64,000 bases of DNA from Rhodoferax sp. BAB1 (lineage in GTDB: Bacteria > Pseudomonadota > Gammaproteobacteria > Burkholderiales > Burkholderiaceae_C): positions 3,182,001 to 3,246,000 of the forward strand of contig NZ_CP054424.1 in assembly GCF_013334205.1 (NCBI RefSeq), read 5' to 3'. How positions within the stretch are numbered: position 1 is the first letter of the stretch; every line of letters starts with the position of its first letter. Below the pieces are notes generated by a model. The model saw nothing but the letters and a program-made list of their open reading frames with translations, was not told the origin of the DNA and did no database searches. Positions 53,651 to 62,470 of this stretch are shown here, piece after piece. Position numbers and translations under genes: made by a program.

Positions 53651-54170
53651 GGCCACCCTCCACCGACTGTGCACGCTCGTGGAACAGGCGCAACAAGGCC
53701 GCCACCGTCTGCAGGGCCACCAGGCCATAACCGATCGGGATCAGCGACTTGACGATCCAGCGCAGCGGGATGCCACCCGGATCGGGCGAGCTCTCCTGGA
53801 TGGAATAGGCCTGCATCACGTAGGCGATCGACACCTTGATGAAGATCAGCGCCACGGCCAGCAGCAGCAGCAGCGAGATCAGGTCGACGATGAATTTCTT
53901 GCGCGCCGAGTAGCTGGCGTAGAACAGGTCCACGCGCACGTTGTCGCCACGTTGCAGGGCGTAGCACATGCCCAGCAGGATGAGGGCTGCCAGCAGGTGC
54001 CACTCCAGCTCCTGGGCCCAGACCGAGCCGAAGCTGAAGGAGTAGCGCAGCAGCACATTGACCGCGACCAGTCCGATCATGACCAGAGCCACCCAGAGAG
54101 TGGCCCGCCCGACGACATCGACCAGCGATTCAATCTTCTCCATCACGGAGGTGATCGCCTTGTTTTTCAT
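53643..54170 (-). CDS. dctQ: TRAP transporter small permease (DctQ type)
   Basis: 175 residues, four membrane helices. VNVLLRYSFSFGSVWAQELE and MCYALQRGDNVRVDLFYASY carry the conserved DctQ pattern. It partners DctM. The start at 54170 (MKNKAITSVMEKIE) is taken; the longer frame runs back through an intergenic hairpin and is rejected. Confidence 0.9.
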   Translation of the reverse strand: MKNKAITSVMEKIESLVDVVGRATLWVALVMIGLVAVNVLLRYSFSFGSVWAQELEWHLLAALILLGMCYALQRGDNVRVDLFYASYSARKKFIVDLISLLLLLAVALIFIKVSIAYVMQAYSIQESSPDPGGIPLRWIVKSLIPIGYGLVALQTVAALLRLFHERAQSVEGGHV

Positions 54171-54188
54171 GACATACCTTTCACACAG

Positions 54189-54281
54189 ACCTCGACCCAC
54201 GCCACGCCTGCGGGGCCTGGATGGGTCGAGGTCCTTGACACTGTCCCCTTGGCGCCTCGACAGGCTCGGCGCCAAGGGGAC
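54189..54281 (-). repeat. Two tandem strong hairpins between dctP and dctQ
   Basis: Hairpin 1 has perfect 11-bp arms ACCTCGACCCA/TGGGTCGAGGT (54189-54199 with 54222-54232). Hairpin 2 has perfect 14-bp arms GTCCCCTTGGCGCC/GGCGCCAAGGGGAC (54243-54256 with 54268-54281) around the loop TCGACAGGCTC. Neither has a T-run. Placed after the binding-protein gene, they may protect upstream mRNA or lower permease expression. The loop resembles a dispersed palindrome family I recall from betaproteobacteria. Confidence 0.8.
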
Positions 54282-54296
54282 GACACACGCTATCGC

Positions 54297-55391
54297 TTAA
54301 CCACGCACCTTGCTGTGGTACTGCTCTTCGCTGACCTCGACCCAGCGGTCGTACTTGGCCTTGAAGCCCATGTAGGAATCGTGCACCTTCTTGACCAGCG
54401 GGTCCTTGGCCACGGCCTCGGCCAGCACCTTTTCGGTCTCGGTGCGCAGGGCCTTGATCACCGAATCCGGCAGCGGCTTGGCAATGACCTTCTGGTTCTT
54501 GACCAGATCGTCCATGGCCTCGGAATTGGCCTTCTGGCACCAGCCTTCGCTGATAACGTTGCAGGCGGCCGAGGCGTTCTGCACGATGGCCTGCAGGTCC
54601 TTGGGCAGCTTGTCCCAGGCGGCCTTGTTGATCAACAGCTCGGACACCGTGGCGGCCTCGTGCCAGCCTGTGGTGTAGTAGTACTTGGCCGCTTTCTGCA
54701 GGCCCAGGCGGCGGTCCTGGTAGGGGCCGACGAACTCGGCCGCGTCGATCACGCCGCGCTCCAGCGCCGGGAAGATCTCGCCGCCGGGCAGCACCTTCAC
54801 GTCCACGCCTAGGTTGGCGTAGACCTTGCCGGCCAGGCCGGGGATGCGCATCTTCAGGCCCTTGAGGTCGGCAACGCTCTTGATCTCCTTCTTGAACCAG
54901 CCCGTCATCTGCACGCCGGTGTTGCCGCAGGGCATGGCCACCATGCCGAAGGGCGCGTAGACCTCGTTCCACAGGTCGATGCCGCCGCCGTCGTAGAGCC
55001 AGCCGTTCATGCCCTGGAAGTTCAGGCCGAAGGGCACGGCCGTGAAGTACTGGGCCGCAAAGGTCTTGCCGGTCCAGAAGTAGCTGTTGGCGTGGTTCAT
55101 CTCCACGGTGCCGGCGCGCACGGCGTCGAAGCCCTCGAAAGCCGGGATCAGTTCGCCAGCGCCGAAGACCTGGATCTTCAGGCGGCCGCCCGACATGTCA
55201 TTGATGCGCTTGGCCAGGTCGGTGGCGCTGCCCGGGCCGTCCATATAAAAAGGTGAGCCCTTGGGGTAGGCACTGGTCATTTTCCAGTTGAAACTCTGCT
55301 GCGCCTTGGCCACCATGGGGAAGGCCAGCGCACCGGCAGCGGCGCCGGCAGTGACGGTTTTGGAAACAAACGAACGACGGTCCAGTTTCAT
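54297..55391 (-). CDS. dctP: TRAP transporter substrate-binding protein (DctP, TakP-like)
   Basis: 364 residues. It has a twin-arginine-type signal (KLDRRSFVSKTVTAGAAAGA, cleaved after VAKA), so it is exported folded or with cofactor. The carboxylate-binding Arg is in LKGLKMRIPGLAGKVY. AFEGFDAVRAGTVEMNHANS and GGIDLWNEVYAPFG place it near the TakP group, whose studied member binds 2-oxo acids. Periplasmic receptor for the dctQM permease. The ATG at 55391 begins the signal peptide. Confidence 0.9.
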   Translation of the reverse strand: MKLDRRSFVSKTVTAGAAAGALAFPMVAKAQQSFNWKMTSAYPKGSPFYMDGPGSATDLAKRINDMSGGRLKIQVFGAGELIPAFEGFDAVRAGTVEMNHANSYFWTGKTFAAQYFTAVPFGLNFQGMNGWLYDGGGIDLWNEVYAPFGMVAMPCGNTGVQMTGWFKKEIKSVADLKGLKMRIPGLAGKVYANLGVDVKVLPGGEIFPALERGVIDAAEFVGPYQDRRLGLQKAAKYYYTTGWHEAATVSELLINKAAWDKLPKDLQAIVQNASAACNVISEGWCQKANSEAMDDLVKNQKVIAKPLPDSVIKALRTETEKVLAEAVAKDPLVKKVHDSYMGFKAKYDRWVEVSEEQYHSKVRG

Positions 55392-55466
55392 GAGGAAGCT
55401 CCTGGTTTGTGGATGGATATCCATCTATCCGCAAGGAGCGTGCCTGATTCAGGGCACTGAAGATAC

Positions 55467-55498
55467 TGGGGTTTGCACCGTCTTGGGGCAAACCCCAA
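55467..55498 (-). promoter_or_regulatory. Overlapping inverted repeats upstream of dctP
   Basis: TGGGGTTTGC (55467-55476) is repeated inverted as GCAAACCCCA (55488-55497). The right arm can instead pair with TTGGGG just before it (TTGGGG-CAAA-CCCCAA, 55483-55498). The two hairpins exclude each other. They lie 14 bp after the lipoprotein stop and 76 bp before the dctP start, so they could end the Mce-like operon or form a switch or operator for the TRAP operon. Confidence 0.5.
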
Positions 55499-55511
55499 GT
55501 TATATGCATGC

Positions 55512-56135
55512 TTACCGTTGCATTTGCAGCCACTGCACCAATTCGGTCAGTGCGGCATCGGTGGCCGCACCCAAAGCGCGCACGCCACCCGCGGCGTCGG
55601 CGCTGGCGGCCGGCTGCTGCAGCTGCAGTTCGCGTTGGGCCAGCAGCTGCTCGCCACCGGCCGTGCGCTGCAGCAGCGTGGCGCGCAGGCGCAGCAGGCC
55701 GGCGCTCTGCTCCGGGCTGCTGAAGAGCTGGCTGAACTCGTCCAGCTCGATAAGCAGCAGACGCGGCGCCACATCACCGGGGGGTAGCACAAACTGCCGG
55801 CCCAGGCCCTCGCGCAGGCGCTGCTGCACCAGTTCAGCCGGCACCATGGCCCAGCGCGACTGGCTGTAGGCGCGCAACTGCTGGGCATCGGCATAAGCCA
55901 GGCGGTAGAGCATGGCCGGGCTGTCCAGCGCCGGGCTGGCTTGCACGCGCAGGGCCAGCAAGGGCCGCGCGCCCGACACTGGCTGGGCAAGGACGGCAGC
56001 GGACGGACCGAAGTCATACCGCAGCGGTGCCGGGGCGCGCTCGGGCAAAGCAGCGCAGGCCGCGAGCAGGACGACCGGGACGGTCAGGAAAAAACGGCGC
56101 CAGGCCACAAGCTTGTTCACGTGCAGACTCCTCAT
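55512..56135 (-). CDS. ABC-type transport auxiliary lipoprotein (PqiC-like)
   Basis: 207 residues. A lipoprotein signal ends in VVLLAAC. The mature part has the PqiC/ABC-auxiliary pattern (MLYRLAYADAQQLRAYSQSR, ELVQQRLREGLGRQF). It is probably an outer-membrane lipoprotein that receives or bridges the MCE protein's lipid path. Last gene of the operon; its ATG overlaps the MCE stop by 4 nt. Confidence 0.83.
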   Translation of the reverse strand: MRSLHVNKLVAWRRFFLTVPVVLLAACAALPERAPAPLRYDFGPSAAVLAQPVSGARPLLALRVQASPALDSPAMLYRLAYADAQQLRAYSQSRWAMVPAELVQQRLREGLGRQFVLPPGDVAPRLLLIELDEFSQLFSSPEQSAGLLRLRATLLQRTAGGEQLLAQRELQLQQPAASADAAGGVRALGAATDAALTELVQWLQMQR

Positions 56136-57064
56136 CGCGCACCTCGCGGCACAACAAAACCAGGTTCACCCGGGCCCGGCAGGGACAGGGCCGGGCCGTA
56201 AATCAGGGCCTGAGGGTGTTCGTCCAGCGAGGCGGCAGCGCGCCCGACCTGACGCACCGCGCGGCCCGTGTCTTCGAGCGTGCGGTTGAGCCGCGGCAGG
56301 CTGCTTTGCTGCACGGTCTGGCCGGTGGCCGCCAGGGCCCCCACGCCCTGTTGCAACTGCTCCAGCGTACCGCCGGGCTGCTGCAGACGCTGGGCCAGGC
56401 GTGCATAGTGGTCGGCTGTCTTGCGCACCTGCTCGGCGCTGGCGCTCACCGTGCCGGCAGCCTCGCGCATGGACCGGAATGACGCGCCCGCCTCTCGCAT
56501 GGCCGGCGGCACGGCCGCGGCCGCCTCGCCCAGGGCGTCGATGCTCCTGCGCAGGGCCTGCTGGTTCTCGGGCGCCAGCAGCTGGTTGACGCGGCGGGTG
56601 GTTTCCTCGAGTTCGCCCAGCAGGCGCTCGCCCTGGCGCGACCACTGTTCCATGAACCCGGCTCGCATGGGTATGCGCGGCGGCTCTCCCGCAAGGGCCT
56701 GCAGCGGCTCGCGGGACTCACCGCTGTCGTCGAGCAGGACGAAGGCGATGCCGGTCAGACCCTGGTAGCCCAGGGTCGCGTAGGTGGAACGCGTCATCGG
56801 CGTGTCGGGGTCGATATCCATGAGCACCAGGACCTGGCCCGGCGTCTTCGGGTCGAGGTCGATCCGGGCCACCTTGCCCACCTTGACGCCCCGGTAGCGC
56901 ACGGCGGCCTGCGGCAACAGGCCGGTGATGGTGCTGCGCGTGACGATCTCGTAGCGGCGCATCAGGCCTGTTTCCCGGGTGAGCCAGACCGCCAGCGCAA
57001 TGAGCAGCGCCGCCACCCCGAGGACAAAGATGCCGGCCGCGATCGCGTGAGCCTTGTTCTCCAT
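56132..57064 (-). CDS. MCE-domain (MlaD-like) lipid transport protein
   Basis: 310 residues. An N-terminal membrane anchor (about 6-30) is followed by an MCE domain (YEIVTRSTITGLLPQAAVRY, GVKVGKVARIDLDPKTPGQV) and a long helical, coiled-coil-rich tail of about 150 residues. It is expected to form a periplasmic hexameric tunnel for phospholipids or other hydrophobic cargo. The start at 57064 (MENKAHAIAAG) begins just before the anchor. Confidence 0.88.
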   Translation of the reverse strand: MENKAHAIAAGIFVLGVAALLIALAVWLTRETGLMRRYEIVTRSTITGLLPQAAVRYRGVKVGKVARIDLDPKTPGQVLVLMDIDPDTPMTRSTYATLGYQGLTGIAFVLLDDSGESREPLQALAGEPPRIPMRAGFMEQWSRQGERLLGELEETTRRVNQLLAPENQQALRRSIDALGEAAAAVPPAMREAGASFRSMREAAGTVSASAEQVRKTADHYARLAQRLQQPGGTLEQLQQGVGALAATGQTVQQSSLPRLNRTLEDTGRAVRQVGRAAASLDEHPQALIYGPALSLPGPGEPGFVVPRGAR

Positions 57065-57068
57065 AGGT

Positions 57069-57860
57069 CTAGCCTTTCTGGTCCGTATCCGCCAACAGGG
57101 TTTGCGCGCGCCGCCCGCGTTCGCCCTGGAAGAATTCACGCACGAAGGGGTGATCGAAGCGGGCCACCTCCCGCGCCGGCGCGTTGACTATCACCTTCTG
57201 GTCGGCCAGCACCGCCACCCGCGTGCTCAGATCGAAGATCGTGTCCAGGTCGTGCGTGACCATCACCACCGTCAGGCCCAGTTCGCGGTGCAGCGAACGC
57301 AGCAGACGGCACAGGCCGTCGGCGCTGTCCGGATCCAGGCCGGCCGTCGGTTCGTCCAGCAGCAGCAAGGGCGGGTCCATGATGAGGGCGCGCGCGAGCG
57401 CCACGCGCTTGATCATGCCGCCGGACAGATCAGAGGGCATCTTGAGCGCCTGCACGGGCTCCAGCCCCACCATCTGCAGCTTGACCAGCGCGGCATCGCG
57501 CACCAGGTCCGGCGGCAGTGTACGCAGCTCCGTCAGGGGGAAGGCGATGTTTTCCAGCACGCTGAACGCCAGAAAGAGCGCGCCGTGCTGGAACAGCATG
57601 CCCACACGGCTGCTCGCGCCCGGCTCGCTCATGCGCGAGGCCGGCTGGCCCAGCACGGTGACCCGGCCGCTGCTGGGCCGCTCCAGCCCCAGGATCTGGC
57701 GCAGCAAGACCGTCTTGCCGCTGCCCGACGCCCCGACGATGGCCAGCACCTCGCCTTCCTCGACCCGCAGGTCGAGATGGTGATGCACCACCGCCTGCCG
57801 GCCGGGCGCGCGAAACACCGTGCTCAGGTTCTCGATTTCGACGAGAGCTCGACCGCTCAT
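57069..57860 (-). CDS. ABC transporter ATP-binding protein (MlaF-like)
   Basis: 263 residues. Walker A is GASGSGKT at about 42-49, the ABC signature LSGGMIKRVALARA, and Walker B LLLLDEPTAGLD. The switch His is in VTHDLDTIF. It powers the MlaE-like permease. Overlaps the permease stop by 4 nt (57860-57857). Confidence 0.92.
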   Translation of the reverse strand: MSGRALVEIENLSTVFRAPGRQAVVHHHLDLRVEEGEVLAIVGASGSGKTVLLRQILGLERPSSGRVTVLGQPASRMSEPGASSRVGMLFQHGALFLAFSVLENIAFPLTELRTLPPDLVRDAALVKLQMVGLEPVQALKMPSDLSGGMIKRVALARALIMDPPLLLLDEPTAGLDPDSADGLCRLLRSLHRELGLTVVMVTHDLDTIFDLSTRVAVLADQKVIVNAPAREVARFDHPFVREFFQGERGRRAQTLLADTDQKG

Positions 57861-58969
57861 ATGCCCACATTCCTGAAAACGACGGCGAACAGCGCGTCCA
57901 CCAGGATCACCATGGTGATCGACACCACCACCGACGCCGTCGTGCCCTGCCCCAGGCTCTCGGTGTTGGGCTTGATGCGCAGGCCGAAATGGCAGCCTAC
58001 CAGCGCGATCATGAGCCCGAAGACCGCCGACTTGGAACTGGCCAGCGCGAGGTTGGACACCATCACGGCATCAGGCAGCGCGGTGACGAAATACCGTGGC
58101 GACACATCCAGCGTCACGTCCGCCGCCAGCATGCCGCCCAGCAGGGCCGCCACCGTGGTCCAGACCGACACCAGGGGCATGGCCAGCGTCATGGCCAGCA
58201 CGCGCGGCAGCACCAGGCGAAAGCTGCGCGCAATGCCCATGACGCGCATGGCGTCGATCTCCTCGGTCACGCGCATGACGCCCAGTTGCGCCGTGATGGT
58301 GGAACCCGAGCGCCCCGCGATCAGGATCGCCGCGAGCACGGGCCCCAGCTCGCGGATCACGGAGAGGCCCATGATGTTGACGATGAACGGGTCGGCGCCG
58401 AACAGGCGCAGCTGCTGCGCCATCAGGTAGGCCAGCACCACCCCGATCAGGAAGCCCACCAGCGCGGTGATGGGCAGCGCCGTGGTACCGAAGTGGTACA
58501 GGTGCCCGGAGAAATCGCGCCAGGGCCCTTGCGCGGGCTTGCGCAGCAACCGGCCGACGTCCAGCGCCAGCTGACCGACCAGCCGCAACATGCCCAGCAG
58601 ATGCTCCAGCACGCGCAAGACCTGGGCCCCGAGCATCCACCATGCATGGGCCAGCCCGTGTCGTTCGCGCGGCGGCAGGGACGCCGTGTGGCGCGCCACG
58701 TGCTCCAGCACCGCGCGCTGCGCCGGCAGGGCCTCCAGCCCTTGCGGCCAGCGGCGGCCCCAGCTGTTCCACAGCAGCTGGGCGCCGACGTGGTCAAAAC
58801 GCGTGATCTGGCGCAGGTCCCAGGCCGGTGCCGGCTCACGCAGGGCCTGCTGCAGCGCGGCCCAGGCGGCCGGCTCGGCCAGCCGCGCCGCCGTCCACTG
58901 CCCCAACAGCACGGCAGCCTGCCCCCCCGGGGGGGACGGCCGGCTGATACGGGGTGAGGTGTCGGCCAT
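57857..58969 (-). CDS. MlaE-like ABC permease with N-terminal STAS-like domain
   Basis: 370 residues. Residues about 20-110 resemble a STAS/MlaB domain (WDLRQITRFDHVGAQLLWNS). The rest is an MlaE permease with LIGVVLAYLMAQQLRLFGAD, LGPVLAAILIAGRSGSTITA and LGVMRVTEEIDAMRVMGI. The fusion explains the lack of a separate mlaB. The start at 58969 (MADTSPRISR) is preferred over 59029. First gene of permease-ATPase-MCE-lipoprotein. Confidence 0.9.
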   Translation of the reverse strand: MADTSPRISRPSPPGGQAAVLLGQWTAARLAEPAAWAALQQALREPAPAWDLRQITRFDHVGAQLLWNSWGRRWPQGLEALPAQRAVLEHVARHTASLPPRERHGLAHAWWMLGAQVLRVLEHLLGMLRLVGQLALDVGRLLRKPAQGPWRDFSGHLYHFGTTALPITALVGFLIGVVLAYLMAQQLRLFGADPFIVNIMGLSVIRELGPVLAAILIAGRSGSTITAQLGVMRVTEEIDAMRVMGIARSFRLVLPRVLAMTLAMPLVSVWTTVAALLGGMLAADVTLDVSPRYFVTALPDAVMVSNLALASSKSAVFGLMIALVGCHFGLRIKPNTESLGQGTTASVVVSITMVILVDALFAVVFRNVGI

Positions 58970-59066
58970 GGACGGCGGTCTGGGTTGGATGGTGCTGGCT
59001 TCCGATGGTAAGCCCGATTTCGCCGTCACAATACGGCGTCATGGCAAGCACGCCACAGGAGAGTTC

Positions 59067-59849
<783 letters not shown>

Positions 59850-59953
59850 GCCGTTCGCCGCGCCCGATGGGGCCGGCATTTGATGCATATCAAGAAACGC
59901 CCAGGCACCGGGCGTAGCATGCGCTGACCATTCCATCACAGGAGGAGACCGCC

Positions 59954-61471
59954 ATGGCATCGAATGAAGCTGGTACAGCGAGCCGGGCCCCGGCCCGCGA
60001 ATCGGTCAACGTCTACGGGCTGCTGGCAGCCCTCGCCGGCCTGATCGTTGTCATGCTGCTGCCCAAACCGGCAGCGCTGCCGGTGGCCGGGCAGATCATG
60101 CTGGGTCTGCTGCTGTTCTCCGTCATCCTCTGGGTGAGCGAGGCGGTGGACTACGCCATCAGCGCCGTGCTCATCACCGCCCTGATGGCCTTCATGCTCG
60201 GTATGGCGCCCAATGCGGCCAAACCCGAAGCGGTGCTCGGCACCGGCCCCGCGCTGACTCTGGCCCTGGGCGGTTTTGCCAACACCGCGCTAGCTCTCGT
60301 CGCAGCGGCCTGTTTCCTCTCGGCGGCCATGACCATCACCGGGCTGGACAAACGCATTGCCCTCTTCATCCTCTCCAAGGTCGGCGCGCGGACCAACCGC
60401 GTGCTGATCGGCGCCATCCTGGTCGGCATCGTGCTGTCCTTCCTGGTGCCGTCCACCACCGCGCGCGTGGCCTGTCTCGTGCCCATCATCATGGGCATCA
60501 TCCTGGCCTTCGGTGTCGACCAGCGCTCGCGTTTCGCCGGCATGCTGATGATCGCCACCGCCCAGTCCGCCTCGATCTGGAACGTGGGCGTCAAGACGGC
60601 GGCGGCGCAGAACATGGTGGCCATCGGTTTCATCGAGAAGGCCTACGGCCAGACCATCACCTGGGGCGACTGGCTGGTCGCCGCCGCCCCCTGGTCCATC
60701 CTGATGTCCATCGCGCTGTACTTCGTGATGATCAAGATGATGCCGCCCGAGACCAAGGAGATCGCCGGCGGCAAGGAAACCATCCGCCTGGCGCTGCACG
60801 CCTTGGGCCCCATGAGCTGGGCTGAGAAGAAACTGCTGTTCATCACCCTGGCCCTGCTGGCCTTCTGGGCCACCGAGAAGGTGCTGCACCCCTTCGACAC
60901 CTCGTCCACCACCATCGCCGCCATCGCGCTGATGTTCACCCCGGGCATCGGTGTCATGGGCTGGAAACAGGCGCAGTCGCGCATACCGTGGGGCACCATC
61001 GTGCTGTTCGGCACCGGCATCAGCCTGGGCACGGCGCTCTTGCAGACCAAGGCCGCCGCCTGGCTGGCCAACATCATCGTCGCCAACCTGGGCCTGGCCG
61101 GCGCCTCGGCCTTCATGATCCTGGCCCTGCTCTCGCTCTTCCTGATCGTGGTGCACCTGGGTTTTGCCAGCGCCACCGCCCTGGCCTCGGCCATGATCCC
61201 CATCATGATCAGCGTGCTGCAGCAGATCGCCGGTGGCCCCGATGCCGCGCCCATGAACCTGGTGGGCATGACCATGCTGCTGCAGTTCGTGGTGAGCTTC
61301 GGTTTCATCCTGCCGGTGAACGCGCCACAGAACATGGTGGCCTATGGCACCGACACCTTTGCGGTGCGCGACTTCGTGCGCACGGGGCTGGTGCTCACGG
61401 TGATCGGCTTTGCGCTTGTGTTGCTGCTGGGGGCGACTTACTGGCAGTGGATGGGGTATCTGGGCAAATAG
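59954..61471 (+). CDS. DASS-family (SLC13-like) anion:sodium symporter
   Basis: 505 residues, about 12-14 membrane segments with two internal repeats. The repeat hairpins show as LVPSTTARVACLVPIIMGII and FILPVNAPQNMVAYGTDTF, the latter being the substrate/sodium motif. Such carriers take up dicarboxylates, sulfate or related anions. A very strong ribosome binding site (AGGAGGAGA) precedes the ATG. It ends 3 bp from the convergent LysR gene. Confidence 0.88.
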   Translation: MASNEAGTASRAPARESVNVYGLLAALAGLIVVMLLPKPAALPVAGQIMLGLLLFSVILWVSEAVDYAISAVLITALMAFMLGMAPNAAKPEAVLGTGPALTLALGGFANTALALVAAACFLSAAMTITGLDKRIALFILSKVGARTNRVLIGAILVGIVLSFLVPSTTARVACLVPIIMGIILAFGVDQRSRFAGMLMIATAQSASIWNVGVKTAAAQNMVAIGFIEKAYGQTITWGDWLVAAAPWSILMSIALYFVMIKMMPPETKEIAGGKETIRLALHALGPMSWAEKKLLFITLALLAFWATEKVLHPFDTSSTTIAAIALMFTPGIGVMGWKQAQSRIPWGTIVLFGTGISLGTALLQTKAAAWLANIIVANLGLAGASAFMILALLSLFLIVVHLGFASATALASAMIPIMISVLQQIAGGPDAAPMNLVGMTMLLQFVVSFGFILPVNAPQNMVAYGTDTFAVRDFVRTGLVLTVIGFALVLLLGATYWQWMGYLGK

Positions 61472-61474
61472 CGC

Positions 61475-62380
61475 TCACCGCCACACCTGCCCCAGCGCCG
61501 TCCAGGCGCTGGTCAGCACGGGCTCGCCGCGCCGCGCAGCAAGGCTGACGAAACACAACTGGCAGTCCAGGCTGACGCGGTCGGCAATTACCAGGCCGCG
61601 CGCCTGCGTTTCGCGGATGGCAATGGAATCGCGCACCAGCGACAAGCCGATGCCCGAGCGCACCAGGTCCAGCATCGAGGCTTCCTGGTCCACCAGCGCC
61701 ACCTGGCGCGGGCTCACACCCAGGGGGCCGAACACGCCCGCCAGCAGGCGGTGGTGGGCCGAGGCCGGCGGGGTAGCGATCCAGGGCAGCGCGGCCAGGC
61801 CTTTCCAGTCGCGGCCCAGCACCTGCTCGCCCCAGCCGGCCGGGGCCAGCACGCGGTAGCTGAAATGCGAGAGCACGCGCGCCTCGAAGGGCCCGCCGCT
61901 CTCGGTCACCGCCTCACCCGGCAGACCCAGGTAGAAGCCCACGTCCAGTTCACCGCGGCCGATCTGCGCCAGCACCTCGCCGCTCATGCCCTGGCGCAAT
62001 TCGGTCTCGATTTGCGGCGCGGTCTCCACCAGCTCGCACAGGAAGGCGCCCAGGCGCGTGAACTCGGGGTCGAGGATGGTGCCGATGCGCAGGCGCCCGC
62101 GCACCGTGCTGTGCAGGCTCTGCGCGGCCTGGCTGAAGTCCGCCAGCGCCGCCAGCGCCTTTTCGGCCTGCGGCAGCAGGGCCGCGCCGTCCGGCGTGAG
62201 GGCCAGACCGTGCGGGGTGCGGGTGAAGAGCTGCAGGCCCGTGCTTTCGGCCAGCGCCTTGAGTTGCAGGCTCACGGCGGGCTGGCTCAGATGCAGGCGG
62301 GTGGCTGCACGCGAGACGTTGCCCTCGCGCGCCACGGCGACGAAGGCGCGCAGGGTCTGGGGCTCGGGCGCTGGATTCAT
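61475..62380 (-). CDS. LysR-family transcriptional regulator
   Basis: 301 residues. The N-terminal helix-turn-helix shows as REGNVSRAATRLHLSQPAVS and LQLKALAESTGLQLFTRTP. An effector domain of two periplasmic-binding-like lobes follows. No good ribosome binding site precedes the ATG at 62380 or the in-frame TTG at 62407, so the start is uncertain. Divergent from mmsA with an inverted repeat in the gap, so mmsA is the first candidate target. Confidence 0.88.
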   Translation of the reverse strand: MNPAPEPQTLRAFVAVAREGNVSRAATRLHLSQPAVSLQLKALAESTGLQLFTRTPHGLALTPDGAALLPQAEKALAALADFSQAAQSLHSTVRGRLRIGTILDPEFTRLGAFLCELVETAPQIETELRQGMSGEVLAQIGRGELDVGFYLGLPGEAVTESGGPFEARVLSHFSYRVLAPAGWGEQVLGRDWKGLAALPWIATPPASAHHRLLAGVFGPLGVSPRQVALVDQEASMLDLVRSGIGLSLVRDSIAIRETQARGLVIADRVSLDCQLCFVSLAARRGEPVLTSAWTALGQVWR

Positions 62381-62414
62381 ATTTGCTGAATTTATATCAC
62401 TCTTCAAAGCAAAT
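62381..62414. promoter_or_regulatory. Inverted repeat between the LysR gene and mmsA
   Basis: ATTTGCT (62381-62387) and AGCAAAT (62408-62414) are exact complements 20 bp apart, in an AT-rich patch that is unusual for this genome. The spacing fits a tetrameric LysR regulator's paired half-sites. It touches the LysR start codon and lies 57 bp before the mmsA ATG. Confidence 0.45.
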
Positions 62415-62470
62415 CATTGGAAAAATGCCCGCGTTTGCACGACACTTGCCCATCTTTCGGAGATTCCATC

